A stretch of 64,000 nt of DNA from Synanceia verrucosa (Eukaryota; Chordata; Actinopteri; Perciformes; Synanceiidae). The notes beneath the pieces are model-generated. The model saw only the letters and a list, made by a program, of their open reading frames with translations, had not been told where the DNA came from and made no database searches. The translations under genes were made by a program, and so were the position numbers. Shown piece after piece: positions 50,429 to 63,536 of this stretch. Every line of letters starts with the position of its first letter. Position 1 is the first letter of the stretch. The DNA is taken from contig CM056561.1 in assembly GCA_029721515.1 (NCBI GenBank), positions 17,900,135 through 17,964,134 of the forward strand. The letters are read 5' to 3'.

Positions 50429-50910
50429 CTCTTTGAGTGCCATTGATGTTTTTGTACATCATTAAAAATCGAGTGCCATAAACGTATACGTATATACACT
50501 CCAAAGTGTTTTTTGGGCAGCTGGCACAAGGCAGCGCACACAATCTGTGAGTTATACTGGGGCTTCTGGGATTTTTAGTCGGGACATAAAGAGACGGTAT
50601 ACGCTACGGAGATCAAAGCAGGAAGTGGAGACGATCGAGATCAGACAGCAAAACAAACAGAATCTGGACAAAAAGTGGTGATTTTGGTCAAAGTGTCCTC
50701 TACTCTCCTCCAGATAAAATAAGAACGGAACAAGGTAAACACAAAATTTTTTTCATGATGAAATAGAGTCTTTAATTAATTTGAGCTATTCAGTGTTTTC
50801 AGAGTCATGGTACTCAAAATATTCTGTGCGTTATGACAGATGACTCAAAATGACCAAAAACGCTAGCATAAGGCACTTTAGTTTTTATGAAAGGGCTGGC
50901 ACTCAATGCG
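50429..50910. mobile_element. TTAA-flanked MITE (482 bp), piggyBac-like ends
   Basis: TTAA occurs at both edges (50425-50428 and 50911-50914). The left terminus is CTCTTTGAGTGCCA and the right terminus, read on the minus strand, is CGCATTGAGTGCCA, an imperfect terminal inverted repeat of about 14 bp. TTAA target duplication with CxCTTTGA-like ends points to the piggyBac group. No transposase is encoded. Confidence 0.75.
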
Positions 50911-50914
50911 TTAA

Positions 50915-51984
50915 TACTTTAACCATGCTCTCTGGTGGATTATTTGTTTCATATTATGATTGAATTACAGGATAAGCTTGGACAGACTCAAAAAGATGGT
51001 TAATCTAATTTTATCAGCATGATTGTTCGTTCCAATTGTGTTGTTAGTTTCCTTGATTTTTTGAATGGAGTTTGCTTCATGACCTGCCAGCACCTCTCTG
51101 GCAACGCTTTGCTGGCAAGTTAACGTGAGTAACCAGTGCTTAAGTGATTAATCAGTGTTAATGTGATTAATCACACGACCATTTACTGTAACAACTGTTG
51201 TTCTTATCTGTGCTCAACATGCTCCCTCAAGCTTCCTACCTAACTGTTGTTCTAGTCAACACACAACTTTTTTTTCTCCTTCAAAAAACAAGACAAAAAC
51301 ACATAATATATATTAGTAATGATGAGTACTTTGTGTACTTTGTGGCATTCAGATGTAGAAAAACAATATAATATATTATATTATGGAAACCTGTAGTTTT
51401 TGCTCCACAAAGAATCACTGGAGGGGGAGGATGCACTTTGAATTACCTAGCATCCTCACCTAACGTCAGCCATCGGTTAGCAAGCTTGTAGCCTGGTTGC
51501 AATAACAGTTTATTTAAAAGATGTAGCAGTTGAAATAAAAGAGGACAGAGCAACACACCCAATAAGCAAATAATACTCCTTCATTTTGGACAGTGTGGCT
51601 CTCAATGTCAGGGCAAATGTAGAGAGTTCACTAAATTAAAAAATATCACACCATCACTCAACCTCACGAGTGAATTCACTGATTGTGGTGATTCCAATGA
51701 AGATCAACTGATTTTTTGCCACAAAATCTCTTTGTGTTGAATGCTGGTGTGAGTGGGCCTTAACAGAGTTATATTTAGGCTGACTTTCATTGCCAGGGCC
51801 CTTCAAGTTTAATACAAAGAGGTTTGTCAAAGCATCATATATTTATGTGGAACATTTGCTGCGTATGGGGAAGGGGAAATCAATTTCCCACCCCCTCTTG
51901 ATAATTGATCGTTTTCTCTGAGTGTACTAGAACGATGACATTGCCAGGCCGATCGTATTCTGAATGGTAGTAAAGCAGCCAACG
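50915..51984. other. Intergenic, nothing recognised
   Basis: AT-rich unique sequence between a MITE and a CTGT repeat. Two GTGATTAATCA-type words lie at about 51146-51173. Confidence 0.4.
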
Positions 51985-52019
51985 CCTGCCTGTCTCTCTG
52001 TCTGTCTGTCTGTCTGTCC
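51985..52019. repeat. (CTGT)n microsatellite
   Basis: About five CTGT units preceded by related CCTG/CTCT sequence. Confidence 0.88.
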
Positions 52020-55000
52020 TAGACATATAACTACACATATCACCCTTTAAATACTTCCACCTGCTTTTCTGCACCCTGCCAATGAAATATCATTTTGTGT
52101 GAAACAATAGAAGCCATGAAGCAGGCACAGGGATGTACGCTTTACTGATTTAATTCCTCGCCTCCACTTAACAGCCTCTAAGGCACCCCGTCATTAGCCA
52201 GTAAACCTTCTCAAAATAAATCCAATCCCATAAATCTACCTCTGAAGCGATCCAATACTTCTAAAAAGTGACAGTGACTGACCTTGAGATTTATTTTTGT
52301 CACACTAGAAACCGTCTCCCTCAGCAACGAGAGATGTGCCTGTCCAGATGGTTTTGTGTGGCATCGTCTTGCTAATTGTCAGTGATGCCATCAAAGGGAT
52401 GTAGCAGACCTGACAACTTAGCTGATGAGCAATAAGATGAGCATAGGAGGGGGGGATTAGAGCCAAAAAACATGTGACAGTTATTTTGTGCAGCCTACCT
52501 ATACGCTTTTAAGCACTTTAAAATCATTTGTCTTGCTTTTGTTTACGGCATTCATTGCTTGAATAGAATAAAAAGAAAGCTATTATTATTATTACTATTA
52601 AACTGGAGGTTCAAAGTAGTAATTTCTGTTTGTTATGATGTCTAATTACATTATGCAGGCTGTATCTCTGAAAACATAATAATGTAGAAGATATTGTTCC
52701 ATAATAGAATGCTGCATTAAATAGCCCTCTGTGGTGATCATAGGTCACATGCTCTTTTGAAGCTTTCACCTGTCATAAGTTCATGTCAGAGTCGAACAGA
52801 CTGCGGCCCAGAAGCACAGCGGCACGTCCCTGGCGACTGTAAAACATGCAAGACAAAACATATGACACAGGGGATGATCCTGACCCGAGAATGACACGTG
52901 CTAAAGTACATTATAGTCATTGCCAGGATAAAGGTCACATTGACTCCTGTTATAAATTGGACAGGACAGCTCCAGCACACATGGAGTGTCAAGTGTGAGG
53001 AGGTCTGAAAGAAAATCCCTTGGATGTTTCGGGATGCATACGCATGCACTCACGCAGGGCGGGCGGATGAAAGCGCTTGCGTCTCGCTCTCACTTGCGAT
53101 TAGCGCACTTAATCATCACATTAAAGGAGAAGTCCGCGCCAAGTTCATCATATAACAGAGAGTCACCAAAATGCTGCAGGAATGGTGAGGATGCAAGTCC
53201 AAGTTCAGGGTTTGTCATTGCTGCTGTTTATGCAGTTAATGAGAAAAAATCTCAGTCGCAGAAACAAATATAAATTTACATGTTCATTTGAGGCATAATA
53301 CTAACAACTATGAATACCCCCCACCTGGAACTGCAGCGAGAGCAGACTTTTTGCTCTGAGATACAAAGGAAAGCGACTTGAAAGGAAATAAGCAAATGAA
53401 TGCAATGCCTCATTAGACGGGCTTTATTTGACCGTAGCCAATTAGAGAGCATCTGTAATTTAAAACAGTCAACCTAAAAACAGACTCAACCCAAGAACAC
53501 ATTCCTCTCATGGGACCCAATACTTTTGCCTTGTTTTCATTCAAATGATCATTTTTTTTGTTTTGTTTCACTTGCCAGTGACATTTTCTATTTGAGTGTG
53601 AGTAATACACAGAGGACACTGGAGTTCAGAGGCATGCAGATAGTCGGCCTATGCCGGTGAGTTTGTAAGTTGAGATGAAAGAGGGATTTCGCGGAGGTCA
53701 AGGTCGCACGCTGATGCGTTTGGCCTCGCTCTCGGCTTGCTGCTGACTGGTTCTGCCTCTTGCTTTTGCGATCGATAGCTCTCCCTCTGTCTCAATCGAC
53801 GACCCGCTGAGGTTTTTACCTTAATGGCACAAAGGTGCACTTTGAAAAGACAGAGCTGCAGCCGGGTGTGGGGGTGGGGTGGGGTGGGGGGAGACTGACA
53901 GCTGTTTACCCCATGAATCACACCTGGGTGTAGATTAACGCGACGCGACCTCACAAACGGAGGTGGTGCTGAAATATTGATAAGGAGAAGTGGATTCTGA
54001 GGCTCTGTGCGAGTGATCCACATCAAAAGATACAAAATTCCCGTCTGCTTACTTTGCAAGGAGGGGAGCCTCATGGAAAAAATAGCAACACCTGTATTGC
54101 TTATACTGGTTGTTAAGCATTGGAATAAAATTTTGTGCAATATGCATAACCAAATGCTGGAATAATGAGCCATCTGTATGTGTGGTCCCTTCCTTGGAGA
54201 TGCCAAGAACGGCACCATCTGCGATGCAGCTACCAGCTGTTTTCCTTCTTATTACATGTTTATTAAAAGCTGAAGTTGTCCTCTTCAAGAAGAGTAAAAG
54301 AGAGCATGGGTGGCAATGTTGGTTATCTGATTGCCTCCGTCTCCATTAGAAACTGACTAAAGCTCCGTTCCTGGTCCTATAAAAAACACACACTTACTGT
54401 TTCAACAGAACAGAGGGAGGGCTAATTAAATACTCCTTCTTTTTCATCAGCGACTCGCAGGAAATTAAGAGAACAAACACAAAGATTGACTGGCAGCAAA
54501 GCAACAAACATGAAAGAGCGGATGAATGAATCTAATCCACCAGGACTGGGAGAAAATAAATAAACAATGCCACTTACCCCACCTTCACTTAGCCCTTTGG
54601 GTTTGTATTTACAAAAAAACATCCCCTCAGAAGGGTTTACGCATCTTTTCTAGTTGTTTTCAATTTTCAAAACCTATTAGCAGGATATCGATCGACCACA
54701 ATTGAGCATTTATGCACAGCAGGCAACCTGCATCCCTCAAGTCAGAATCAGATCACATCTCCCGTAATTGATGGTGGCAGAACTGCAGACCACCCTCTGC
54801 AACTGTCAACAAATTTCAGGAGCTCAAACTAAGATGCGTCAAGGATGCATCCCGCACAGAGTGATGGACACTGAGAAGGAGAACTGGAAATGTCCATCAG
54901 CATCTTCTGCCATGCTGCTGAACGAGACAGGTCAGGTCTGAATAGACACTGACAAACCCAGGGTGGACACACTGTCGACGCAGACTAAAGCAATACCAAG

Positions 55001-55495
55001 GGACAAGTGACAGGCTGCTCTGATGCCTTACTTAACTGCAGCACACACAAAAAATAGTGCGTGGAGGATCGGACACCGGCGCGCACGCTCGTCCATATGG
55101 ACCGACGGGCCTCGCACCCTTTAAAAAAGAGGTGTAAAGAAACTTCAGAGGTGCAGTTTAGCCTACAATACAAACAGCAATCAAAATGCTGAAGACGATG
55201 CCACGCGTTTAATGTCTGTGATGAGAATCCAAGTGCAGAATGTATACTAAAACAGCGAATTGATATTTTTGACAGAGCATCCATTTCTGAGGTCAGTGTG
55301 TTCACTCTGCTCAATGCTCAATAAAACAAACAAAATGCCATCTATTTCTGTATAAACAATTACCTGCCATAGATTGTAACCTTATTGGATCGAGTGAAAT
55401 GTTTGAAATAAATCATTAAAGGCGCTGACAGGGCATTTATCTTCACTCTTGCTTTAATGCTCTGTGCACAACACAGTGGATGAAGTCAGTCAAGG
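52020..55495. other. Intergenic desert, nothing recognised
   Basis: No exon is recognised. The 189-aa minus-strand frame at 53649-54218 has no domain and passes through a G-rich simple stretch (53865-53892), so it is not called. Confidence 0.38.
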
Positions 55496-55517
55496 GTGTG
55501 TGTGTGTGTGTGTGTGT
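55496..55517. repeat. (GT)11 microsatellite
   Basis: Uninterrupted GT run. Confidence 0.93.
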
Positions 55518-56095
55518 TTGACTAAGCCAGGGCCCCAGCGTGCCTCAGTATGTGTGCTTGTAAGAGCACCGTTGCGTGTGTCAATCCTCCTGTGGAGCCA
55601 TGTTCTCAAAGCTCTTCATTTTGAAATCAAGCATGAATAATTAAACCATTTCACAAGGCTGCTTTAACGATATATTACATGAGAGGAAATAGGTCAAGCA
55701 GCAATGTTAGAGAGATTGTTTGCATGGGTGTTATTGGGTTAAAAACAAAAAAAGAAAAAGACAGTGAGCAATAGCCCCCATCCCTTCATGCCCCATATGC
55801 TGTACTCACTCTGTAGAATGACTGACAGCTCTGGCTTCACTCTCATTTTCCTACAGATGTGTGTTGGGGGTCACATCTGGGTTGTTGTGTCCTTCCACCT
55901 GAGAAAACACATCAACCATAACCCTAAAACACTGGAGGTGATGTTCACCAGCATGGAAAAGGCTAAAAATATTTTAACTGTGATACTTTCTTCTTTTTCA
56001 AAATGTTATGCCATCATTATTTTTTTGCAGGAAATGGTATTTCAAATACATAAAAAACATAAAGGTGCATAAAATAATTAGATTATAAGTACTGG
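55518..56095. other. Intergenic, nothing recognised
   Basis: The 102-aa frame at 55764-56072 has no recognisable domain and ends in sequence flanking the L2 copy. Confidence 0.4.
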
Positions 56096-56262
56096 AGATG
56101 AATGTGAGTGTGAGTGGTTGTTTGTCTCTATGTGTCCTGTGATGAACTGGAGACTTGTCCAGGGTGTACCCTGCCTTTCACCCTAAAACAGCTGGGATAG
56201 GCTCCAGCCCCCCCACGACCCTATGTGAAGATAAGCGGTAGAAAATGGATGGATGGATGGAT
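56096..56262 (+). mobile_element. L2-type LINE 3' end, short copy with ATGG tail
   Basis: It matches the last half of the 17.2-17.5 kb copy word for word in long stretches (ATGAACTGGAGACTTGTCC, GCTGGGATAGGCTCCAGCCC, GACCCTATGTGA) and ends in ATGG units. It has the same orientation as the first copy. It is more strongly 5'-truncated. Confidence 0.88.
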
Positions 56263-59055
56263 ATTGTAAAGAAATGCTGGCGATAATAACGGTAAATAAA
56301 AGGTGCTTCTGATATCAAATCATCAGAATGCTGAGGCTGGAGAAATTATTACACTTACCACCTCCACTAACCAATTTCCTGAGGGAAACCCTGCCTCCTT
56401 TTATGTTAATTTTTATACAATAGAAAGACAGCTGATCCTCCAATGCATAGTTGCTCATCAGTGATTTGTGTAAATGAAAACAGTGATAGGTTTTTAGTAA
56501 AAAGACACATGTAAACCTTATCTTACTCCATCCACTTTTATAATATCCCTTTGATATTAATGAATCTACAATGAATTATTTTCTTGCTTTGATGAACACA
56601 TGAGCATCATATCACCCCACAACATTTTTTTTTCAAAATGGCCTCCATAGATGCAGGACAGCCTTCTTAAACCGGATTTAATAGATTTTCTGTCCACTTG
56701 GGGGCAGCTCAACAACCTGTAAACGCAACACTAACACATTATTACCTTATATAGCAAACTGGTCTGCAAAGAGTAGCTTTTTTAGTCATTAACATTGATT
56801 TGGTGTAGTGTTTGTCCACCTGATGAATGGAAATGTGGCTATTCAGCTGCTATTTAGTCCACTGTGTTCACCAGCTATCATCATCTGGCGCTGAGCAGAG
56901 CGTTTTCACTGAAAACAGCAGCATGCAATGTTACACAGAGCAACCCTTTCACAGCACGACTTTAATGGAACTTTATTAAAACTACCATTCTTTTTGATTT
57001 GGTTTTGTTTCTTGGTCTCATAGAGAGGTTGCATAGTCATTTAAATACACTATGCACTTTGGGATGGTCTCTGACAGAAATTGTGAAACATGGTGAAATG
57101 AATTATAGGTTTTTCATTGCCAACCCAATACAACCGTTGACCTTTGACTTATGAGCATCATAGCTCTGATTCACCAGGTATGGGGGATTGAAACTGTGAT
57201 TTTATTGGAACCACCTTGCACAGTCAACCTGCAAGATCGCTGTTGTCACACAGTGAGAATGGGCCTTTACACACAAACTTTTGGCTGTTTTTATTGAGCA
57301 CGCTTGTGACGCACAAAAAGCCAGTGGCTGTACCGAATCAAAATGTGAGGTATTAACAACCCGTCACGAAGAGAACGATGAGTACCCACTTGTTAACCAC
57401 CAGCAGTACAATATACAACAATATCACAACAGTGACTGTGTCTCTGTAGTACTCTATAAAATTGTAACAAAAAAAAAAAAGAAGTTTTGACTAGTGTGGG
57501 GGAAAAAAAAGCTCCAATGATCTCTGTCATCTGTTACATTCAGCCCTGAGGACAAACACGCTGAGTCCCACAAAGCTCCTTAAACTGTGCTTTCAACAAC
57601 AGCAACAACAACACTCGCATCAGCTTGTTCAACCTCACCTACTTTCAATTCAACTGTGTTCTTCTTATGCGGAACAGGACCGCACGCTACTGTGTGTGTG
57701 TAACCACGAACACCCTTCCACATGTCGCCGTGCTGCCGGATGAATCGCTACGAAGCAAACCTTTCTCTTGTTCACATGTAAATTTCAGGTAATTTAGTCT
57801 GTTTTCTCGAAAACGTCTTCAAAACTCCACAAGTGAGACATCATTTTGATGTGCTAAATGATGTTTACATCTGTTTATATGATCACAGATTATATCCATC
57901 AGTGTTTCATGTGTTTTGTTTTTCCTCATTGAAGCAAGTTCGTATTAGACTTGCATCATTATATCGCTGCACTATAGTCCTGCTTTGGGAAATTTTATTT
58001 TTAACTGCTTGTCAATCAAGCAACAGGAATCTTTTTTTATTTTATTTTTTTTTAGTCATCCTCTGAATAAGTAATATGTCTTTGTTTTTTTTGTTTTTTT
58101 TAGCTTTGGTAAGTTTTCACAAGCATTACATGAATTACATCTTCAAATCAAGCAGCTGCTTTTGACTGTATGCATATGCTGTTGTCCCGCTTTGAAAATT
58201 GTGAAACTAGACTTCAATCACAGGCTGTCCATCGCTCATGAAATTTCATCTCTTGGATTAAAGACAGGTTTGGATTTCCTAGAACGTCCTCCTTTTATCA
58301 TGAGCATTATAATTAGACTCCCTATTGTTGAAAGACTGTGTAACTAAATAGCACAACCGCGCAATATGAATGAGGCCAGCATTGTGATACTGGAGCAGGT
58401 CGAGTCCAGATTTCGCTGCAGTGGATAATTGACCCGCATGGATCAAAAAGCTTTTGTGTTTGTAAATGTTCTAGATTCTCAGGCAGATTGTAACTGACTT
58501 GGTTTGAACTCACTCTGCTGCTGCACATCACTGTTTTTGGCTGTTTGCTGCTATTTAAATGCATTTTAAAGATTCACCCTTTTCCTCGTGGATAATGTTT
58601 GCATGGCAAAGCTGTATGCGTAGTGGCATCATATGGATGCTTTGGATTTCCAGAATTACAGTTGTGCCCTTGGAGAAAAGTGCCCATAAATCAGTGCCAT
58701 AATGAACAGCCAGGCAATGCGACCATAGCTTTCCTCCATTTCACTCTATTTTCTAGAATATAGTTTTAAATACTTGAACTGTGTGAGCTCAGATCCAACC
58801 AATTAGAGGGAGAAGACGAGACACAAATGTCAGAGATGGAGAAAAGGGAAATAAAACAGCTTAATTGCAGTATTGTACTTCCTCTCAATGCACTGCCTGT
58901 AACTGATGTCAGGGTCCAAGTTCATTTTGTATTAAGACCATTAGTTTCATAAGCAAACAAATCTGTAACACAGAAATCTGTAGGAACGCCATCTGATTTC
59001 TTGAAAACAAAAGGACAAACGGACTTAAACTGTGCACCAGATAGTCACCATTAGT
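56263..59055. other. Intergenic desert; possible MITE-like segment at 56690-56960
   Basis: The part at 56690-56960 (CCACTTGGGGGCAGC and TGTTCACCAGCTATCATC words) resembles a dispersed fish repeat, but no termini were defined. The rest is unique AT-rich sequence with T-tracts at 58030-58100. No exon is recognised. Confidence 0.3.
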
Positions 59056-59083
59056 TAGTAGTAGTAGTAGTAGTAGTAGTTAG
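59056..59083. repeat. (TAG)n microsatellite
   Basis: About eight TAG units followed by a T-tract from 59098. Confidence 0.92.
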
Positions 59084-59392
59084 TGTACAGATAGAATTTT
59101 TTTTTTTTATCAAAAATGGTATGAGAGTTGCAAAATTTAACCAAAACAGGCTGTAAAACCAAAACTTAGAGCTTAGGAGATAAACAGGGCTATCATCCTT
59201 TGCTAAATTCCATCATGAAGTGCTTTAATTGGACTCTTTCTTTCTCATTGAGTTCACTACACGTCACCATTTTGAACAGGAGTGAGGAATTTAAACTGAA
59301 TTCAGAAATTAATCAACAATAACATACAACCACTAAAACATTTTTCCTGTTCAGGAATGCAAGCAAATGACTGAAATTTGGCATCTAAATCA
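59084..59392. other. Intergenic, nothing recognised
   Basis: AT-rich sequence between two trinucleotide repeats. Confidence 0.45.
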
Positions 59393-59412
59393 AATAATAA
59401 TAATAATAATAA
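59393..59412. repeat. (AAT)6 microsatellite
   Basis: Short pure AAT run. Confidence 0.88.
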
Positions 59413-62122
59413 TGTTCTTTGCTATTTTTTCTGCTTTTTTTTGTTTGACGGTAAATTAGAAAAATCATAGATCACAACAATAAGTATAATATTTAATAGT
59501 TTTATCATTAAAGACCTCATTTTGATTAAAGAGCTTGCACCATGACAGAAATCATAATCAGAAATAATCAGAAATTCTTTTAATTTAGAGGTTAGAGGTG
59601 GCAAACACCTTACACTGGGTTTTGGTCTAATAAACTTGTTGTATGTGCACAAGCACACAGTTTTTCATGGTATGTCCCATTTGTGGTCATAACTGTGTCA
59701 TTATTTAGGGAAAAAAATGTGTGTACATTCATTTAAGAATTCAGATACTTCAGCGATTTGCCTGATATTTCTTAGATCAAAAGCATCAGAAGTGTAGTCC
59801 ATATGTCAATATGAGAATCTAAAAAGAATAGTGTGTCAATGGGACTAATATTTGTGTTGTAGTGATGGATAAAATTGTGTTTTTTAAATGTTGCATAGAC
59901 TGAAAGTGTGCTCCGGTGATTTGTCTCAAGCCTTAACACATGAAAACACAACAAATCATTTTAAATATAATTAAAGCTGTAGACATACATGAGCACAGTG
60001 ATCTGTCTGTTTTATCTGTCCTGTCATTTTCTTTCCCAGGTCAGCACTCTGACTGGACACTGAGTGGTCCAGAATAGACTGTGAAGATAAATCACTCTCA
60101 AAGCTAAAATGACAGAAGGTCAAAACTGGCTGTTGTCAAAAAAGACACTTTCTGAAGCCGCTTTGTTGACAATAAATTAAAGGCTGAATTTTATCGACAT
60201 TCCAGAAGTGCCATCGGTGACTTCCAAAGAATGTTGGCACATTTTCTGTGTCAGAAATCAAGTGTACATGGGTGTAAAAAGCCCAAACAAACATTCAAAG
60301 AATGTACAAACTCTGCTTCCTGTTATTTGACGGAGAAGGGCCTCCAGGCTTGACGAGATCCAAGATAAAATAATTACTTATCCGATTTCCAGCTTTGGCA
60401 AACACCTGCTTGTGTAACTGGGAAGATTTTCAATATCTGTTGATTAAATATATGATTTCAGTTCTTGTTTAGGTTTGCACGTCTGTCAGGTCAAAGATGA
60501 TGGACGTTAAGTTTTGTCGTCGACTCTCACAGCATGTGGCCTGCATATTTGCGTCTTTACTGCCAAGAGAGCCACAGGTGGCTCAGAAAAAAAGCACTAT
60601 CTAGACATATGTTTGTCACATTTTGTTACAGTAGAGGATCACACTGGTAAACGAAATCTGTTGAAGTTGTATCCCAGAAAATCCTCAAGCAGCCAGGTAT
60701 GAGAACTGCAACCATGTGAGGAAGGAAAAGCTCATCAAGACTTAAGGGATGACAAATTCCACCATCTGCAAGTGGATCCGTCGCCGCTGACGCATGATTG
60801 GTGAGTAGAAAGTTTGGAAGTTTGAAGTTTTTAAGAAGCAGTTTGGCGAATAAAGGTGTGGGCGAGTCAGTGTGGAGATGACGCAAGGATGCAACAAGGC
60901 CATTCTGGGGCAGATAAGGTGAGGTAGTGGCTGGTGCTGCCGCTGTAGCGTCTGTCACCGCACATGCATGCTTTGTGTACACACAGGGTGTTAAGAGCTG
61001 TCAGACAGGTATGGCTCAAGCTCGATCCGAGCCATGATTGATCACACAGGTTCAGGTGGAGTTCACGGGAGGTCTCTGGTATCACTGGCAACATGAGTGA
61101 CAGACAGAAAATAGGGTGATGGAATATTATCAGGAAGCCATTTGTAATGCGGGACGAGCCGGGATCTCTAAGGGGTGTTGTCTCTCTGAAATGAAGTCAT
61201 CCATCACCTCAACTTCATATTTGATTAGGTCATCATGAGTAGCTTTTAAAGAAAAACAGAGACTTCAGTGTTGTGCTTGCACAGTTTGGTGCAAATGTTA
61301 GAGGGTGTAGCGTTAAAGGCATTACAAACATTCATTTAAAAGTAAAAATCCAGAAATGTGACAAATATATTTCAGGAATGACAGTTATTGAAATGTTTTA
61401 ATTATTTCAGCTCTAATATGTCAGGCTAGCAAAGGCCCATTCTGTACACATAATTAGTAGTAAAGTAGAAAGTATTTCTTGCTGAACCTGGTAGTACAGA
61501 AGTAAAATGCTTGATTTACTTTGCAAATATTAGGGAATAAAATTAGTCTGGTGAATATTATTTAGGTTTTGGAAGTGTTAGTCAGGGCAACTCAAGTTGT
61601 TTTTAATACAACAGTCACTATCCTGCCAGTAGTGCATGAGACAATCTACAATCTGCATCTCCCCTGCCTTCACTTAGTGTTCCTAATGGAATTAGCATGT
61701 TTTCACTGTGCATGAATGAAAACAACCAATGCTACCGTGTTTAAAACAGTCGAGCCGAAAAAAGCACCAATTATCTCTCATGCACTACTGTCAGTAAATA
61801 TTGACTATTTTCAGAAATAACTCTTTATCATATTTGCTCAAAGTAATTGATTGCAGCTTTAATGTGTACCTTGAATTATTTTCTGACATTTTAGATTTAG
61901 ATTTAATGAATCACTAAACACACTAATCATTAATTGCAGCCTCATATTAAATAGTTTATCATACTTTTAGTGGGGCTGGTGCCTTTTATCAGTAATCAGA
62001 TCACATACATGGGAAATGAAGGTGATATAAACTGAACTGATAATAAGTTAAGTACTGTATATACAATATTCTGAAATACCAGGGGACCCAACCTCTGTTT
62101 ATATATTGCAGTCTAGTTTGAT
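59413..62122. other. Intergenic desert, nothing recognised
   Basis: Very AT-rich to 60000, less so at 60300-61200. The minus-strand frames at 60626-61094 overlap in two phases and have no domain. No exon is recognised. Confidence 0.38.
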
Positions 62123-62126
62123 TTAA

Positions 62127-62531
62127 AGCTATAGTTGGTAATCTTGGAGGGCTAGCAAGATTTAAAAGTGACGCCCCCTCTAAGCTCCACCCCCTTCTCC
62201 CCCTCCCATCAGTGCTCTGTCCAATGCTACGCCCCCTCTCCTGCCACCTCAGAGGAGTGTGCTGAATATGTTTTCAGCAATGGTGAAAGGTGAAGGGAGA
62301 CAGTAGGGGGCGTGGGCAGGATGAGGTATGAAGGCATCTGATTGGTTCTCTCCATTCAGACCAAATGTCAGGGATTGGTCAGAGTTTTTACAGTCCTATA
62401 GCTGCCACAGAGCTCTGATTGTTTTCCTTCCTTTTTCTGAATACATAATGTATTGACTGCTCTCAGGATGAAAGGACCATTTCACCCAATATAACAAAAA
62501 GTGCTTCTGAACAGGATCACAGACTATAGCT
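62127..62531. mobile_element. TTAA-flanked MITE (405 bp) near the tshz2 promoter
   Basis: TTAA lies at 62123-62126 and 62532-62535. The left terminus AGCTATAGTTGGTAATC and the right terminus (minus strand) AGCTATAGTCTGTGATC match at 14 of 17 positions. The interior has GC-rich words (GACGCCCCCTC, CTACGCCCCCTC). TTAA target sites fit the piggyBac or Kolobok groups. No protein is encoded. It ends about 1 kb upstream of the tshz2 start codon. Confidence 0.78.
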
Positions 62532-62535
62532 TTAA

Positions 62536-62800
62536 GATAATTGAAAAGTTAAATGTAATCAGATTAATCTCATGAATGAAGTGTGAAATAACTTTATCAT
62601 GTTTTTAACAGAACATAAAGTGTGTGCGATCAGCTCACCAACAGAAGCAAATCTAAATGTGTTTTCTCTCCTCACATAAATGACCTTAATCTGCTCCACC
62701 AAAGCACCAAATGCTCCACCAAAGCAGAATAAGGTGGAAGAAAAACTTTATCTTTTCATTCAGCGTGCATAGCGGAAGCTGTAGGGAAATAATCTTAAAA
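62536..62800. other. Upstream flank of tshz2, nothing recognised
   Basis: Unique sequence containing a local duplication: the 13-mer CTCCACCAAAGCA occurs at 62694-62706 and again at 62714-62726. Confidence 0.4.
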
Positions 62801-62820
62801 CAACAACAACAACAACAACA
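62801..62820. repeat. (CAA)n microsatellite
   Basis: Short CAA repeat just before an AAAAG-rich stretch. It produces a poly-Gln tract in a spurious frame. Confidence 0.9.
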
Positions 62821-63536
62821 GGCAGAAAAAGAAAAGAAAAGAAAAGGCAGTGAGTGCATAGAGAGCAGTGTAGTGAGCAGCTCAGGCTGCTGCTGCTGCT
62901 GCCTCTTTTCCCTGGCCTCTGTTCCTTTAATAAACTCATGGTTATCTAGTGTAACAAATGTCTCGCTGCCATCATCAAGTCCAGGCGAGGAGGGAGGAGT
63001 TTTTAATGTTCAGTTTGTTCTATGGATCGATGTCTGCTGGCATCGCCTCTCTCTCCCTCTCTCTCCCTTTCTCTTCCTCACTGTCTCTCTCTCCCTACTC
63101 GCCTGCACCGTGCGTAATATACTGTACCGTTTCCAAAAAACGCTGCTTTTTACGCGCATTTGCCACTCCACATATTTATCCGCCGAGAAAAGACACATCG
63201 CGGGGACTGAGTGACACGCGTCGATCAACATATGTGGACACTGATGGACAAAAACGGATGGTGAAAGGAGACGATTCGCCCCCCCCTCGTAGGAAGGAGG
63301 AGGAAGAAGGTGAAAGAACAAACCCGGCTGAACATCTGTTTCCCCCCTCCGCTGAAAACCATTCCTAACTGGATTTTGTTTCATAGTGAGAGAGACTGAA
63401 CTACTCCGAGAGGCAAAATAAAGACTCTCTTCCCTCTCCTCTCTCTCTCTCTCTCTCTATGCATGGACTATCGTAGACCGCATTCAGATTTCACCTGGGC
63501 ACAGTAGTGAACTGCGACTCCAAAGAAGAACAAATA
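62821..63536 (+). promoter_or_regulatory. tshz2: tshz2 promoter region and 5' leader
   Basis: CpG frequency rises sharply from about 63090 to 63360 (CGCGCATTTG, CCGCCGAG, ATCGCGGGG, CACGCGTCGATC), and two CT-rich tracts lie at 63047-63098 and 63424-63459. No canonical TATA box is evident, which suits a CpG-type developmental promoter. The leader just before the start has two short upstream ORFs: ATG 63459 (MHGLS, stop TAG 63474-63476, in frame with the main ATG) and ATG 63463 (14 codons, stop 63505-63507). The exact transcription start is not visible. Confidence 0.6.

Noticed and set aside
53649..54218. 189-aa minus-strand open frame
   Set aside because: No domain similarity; passes through a G-rich simple stretch; amino-acid make-up like random sequence.
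62711..63214. 167-aa and 136-aa plus-strand frames upstream of tshz2
   Set aside because: Their poly-Gln and Ser/Leu tracts come from CAA and CT repeats in the promoter and leader region.
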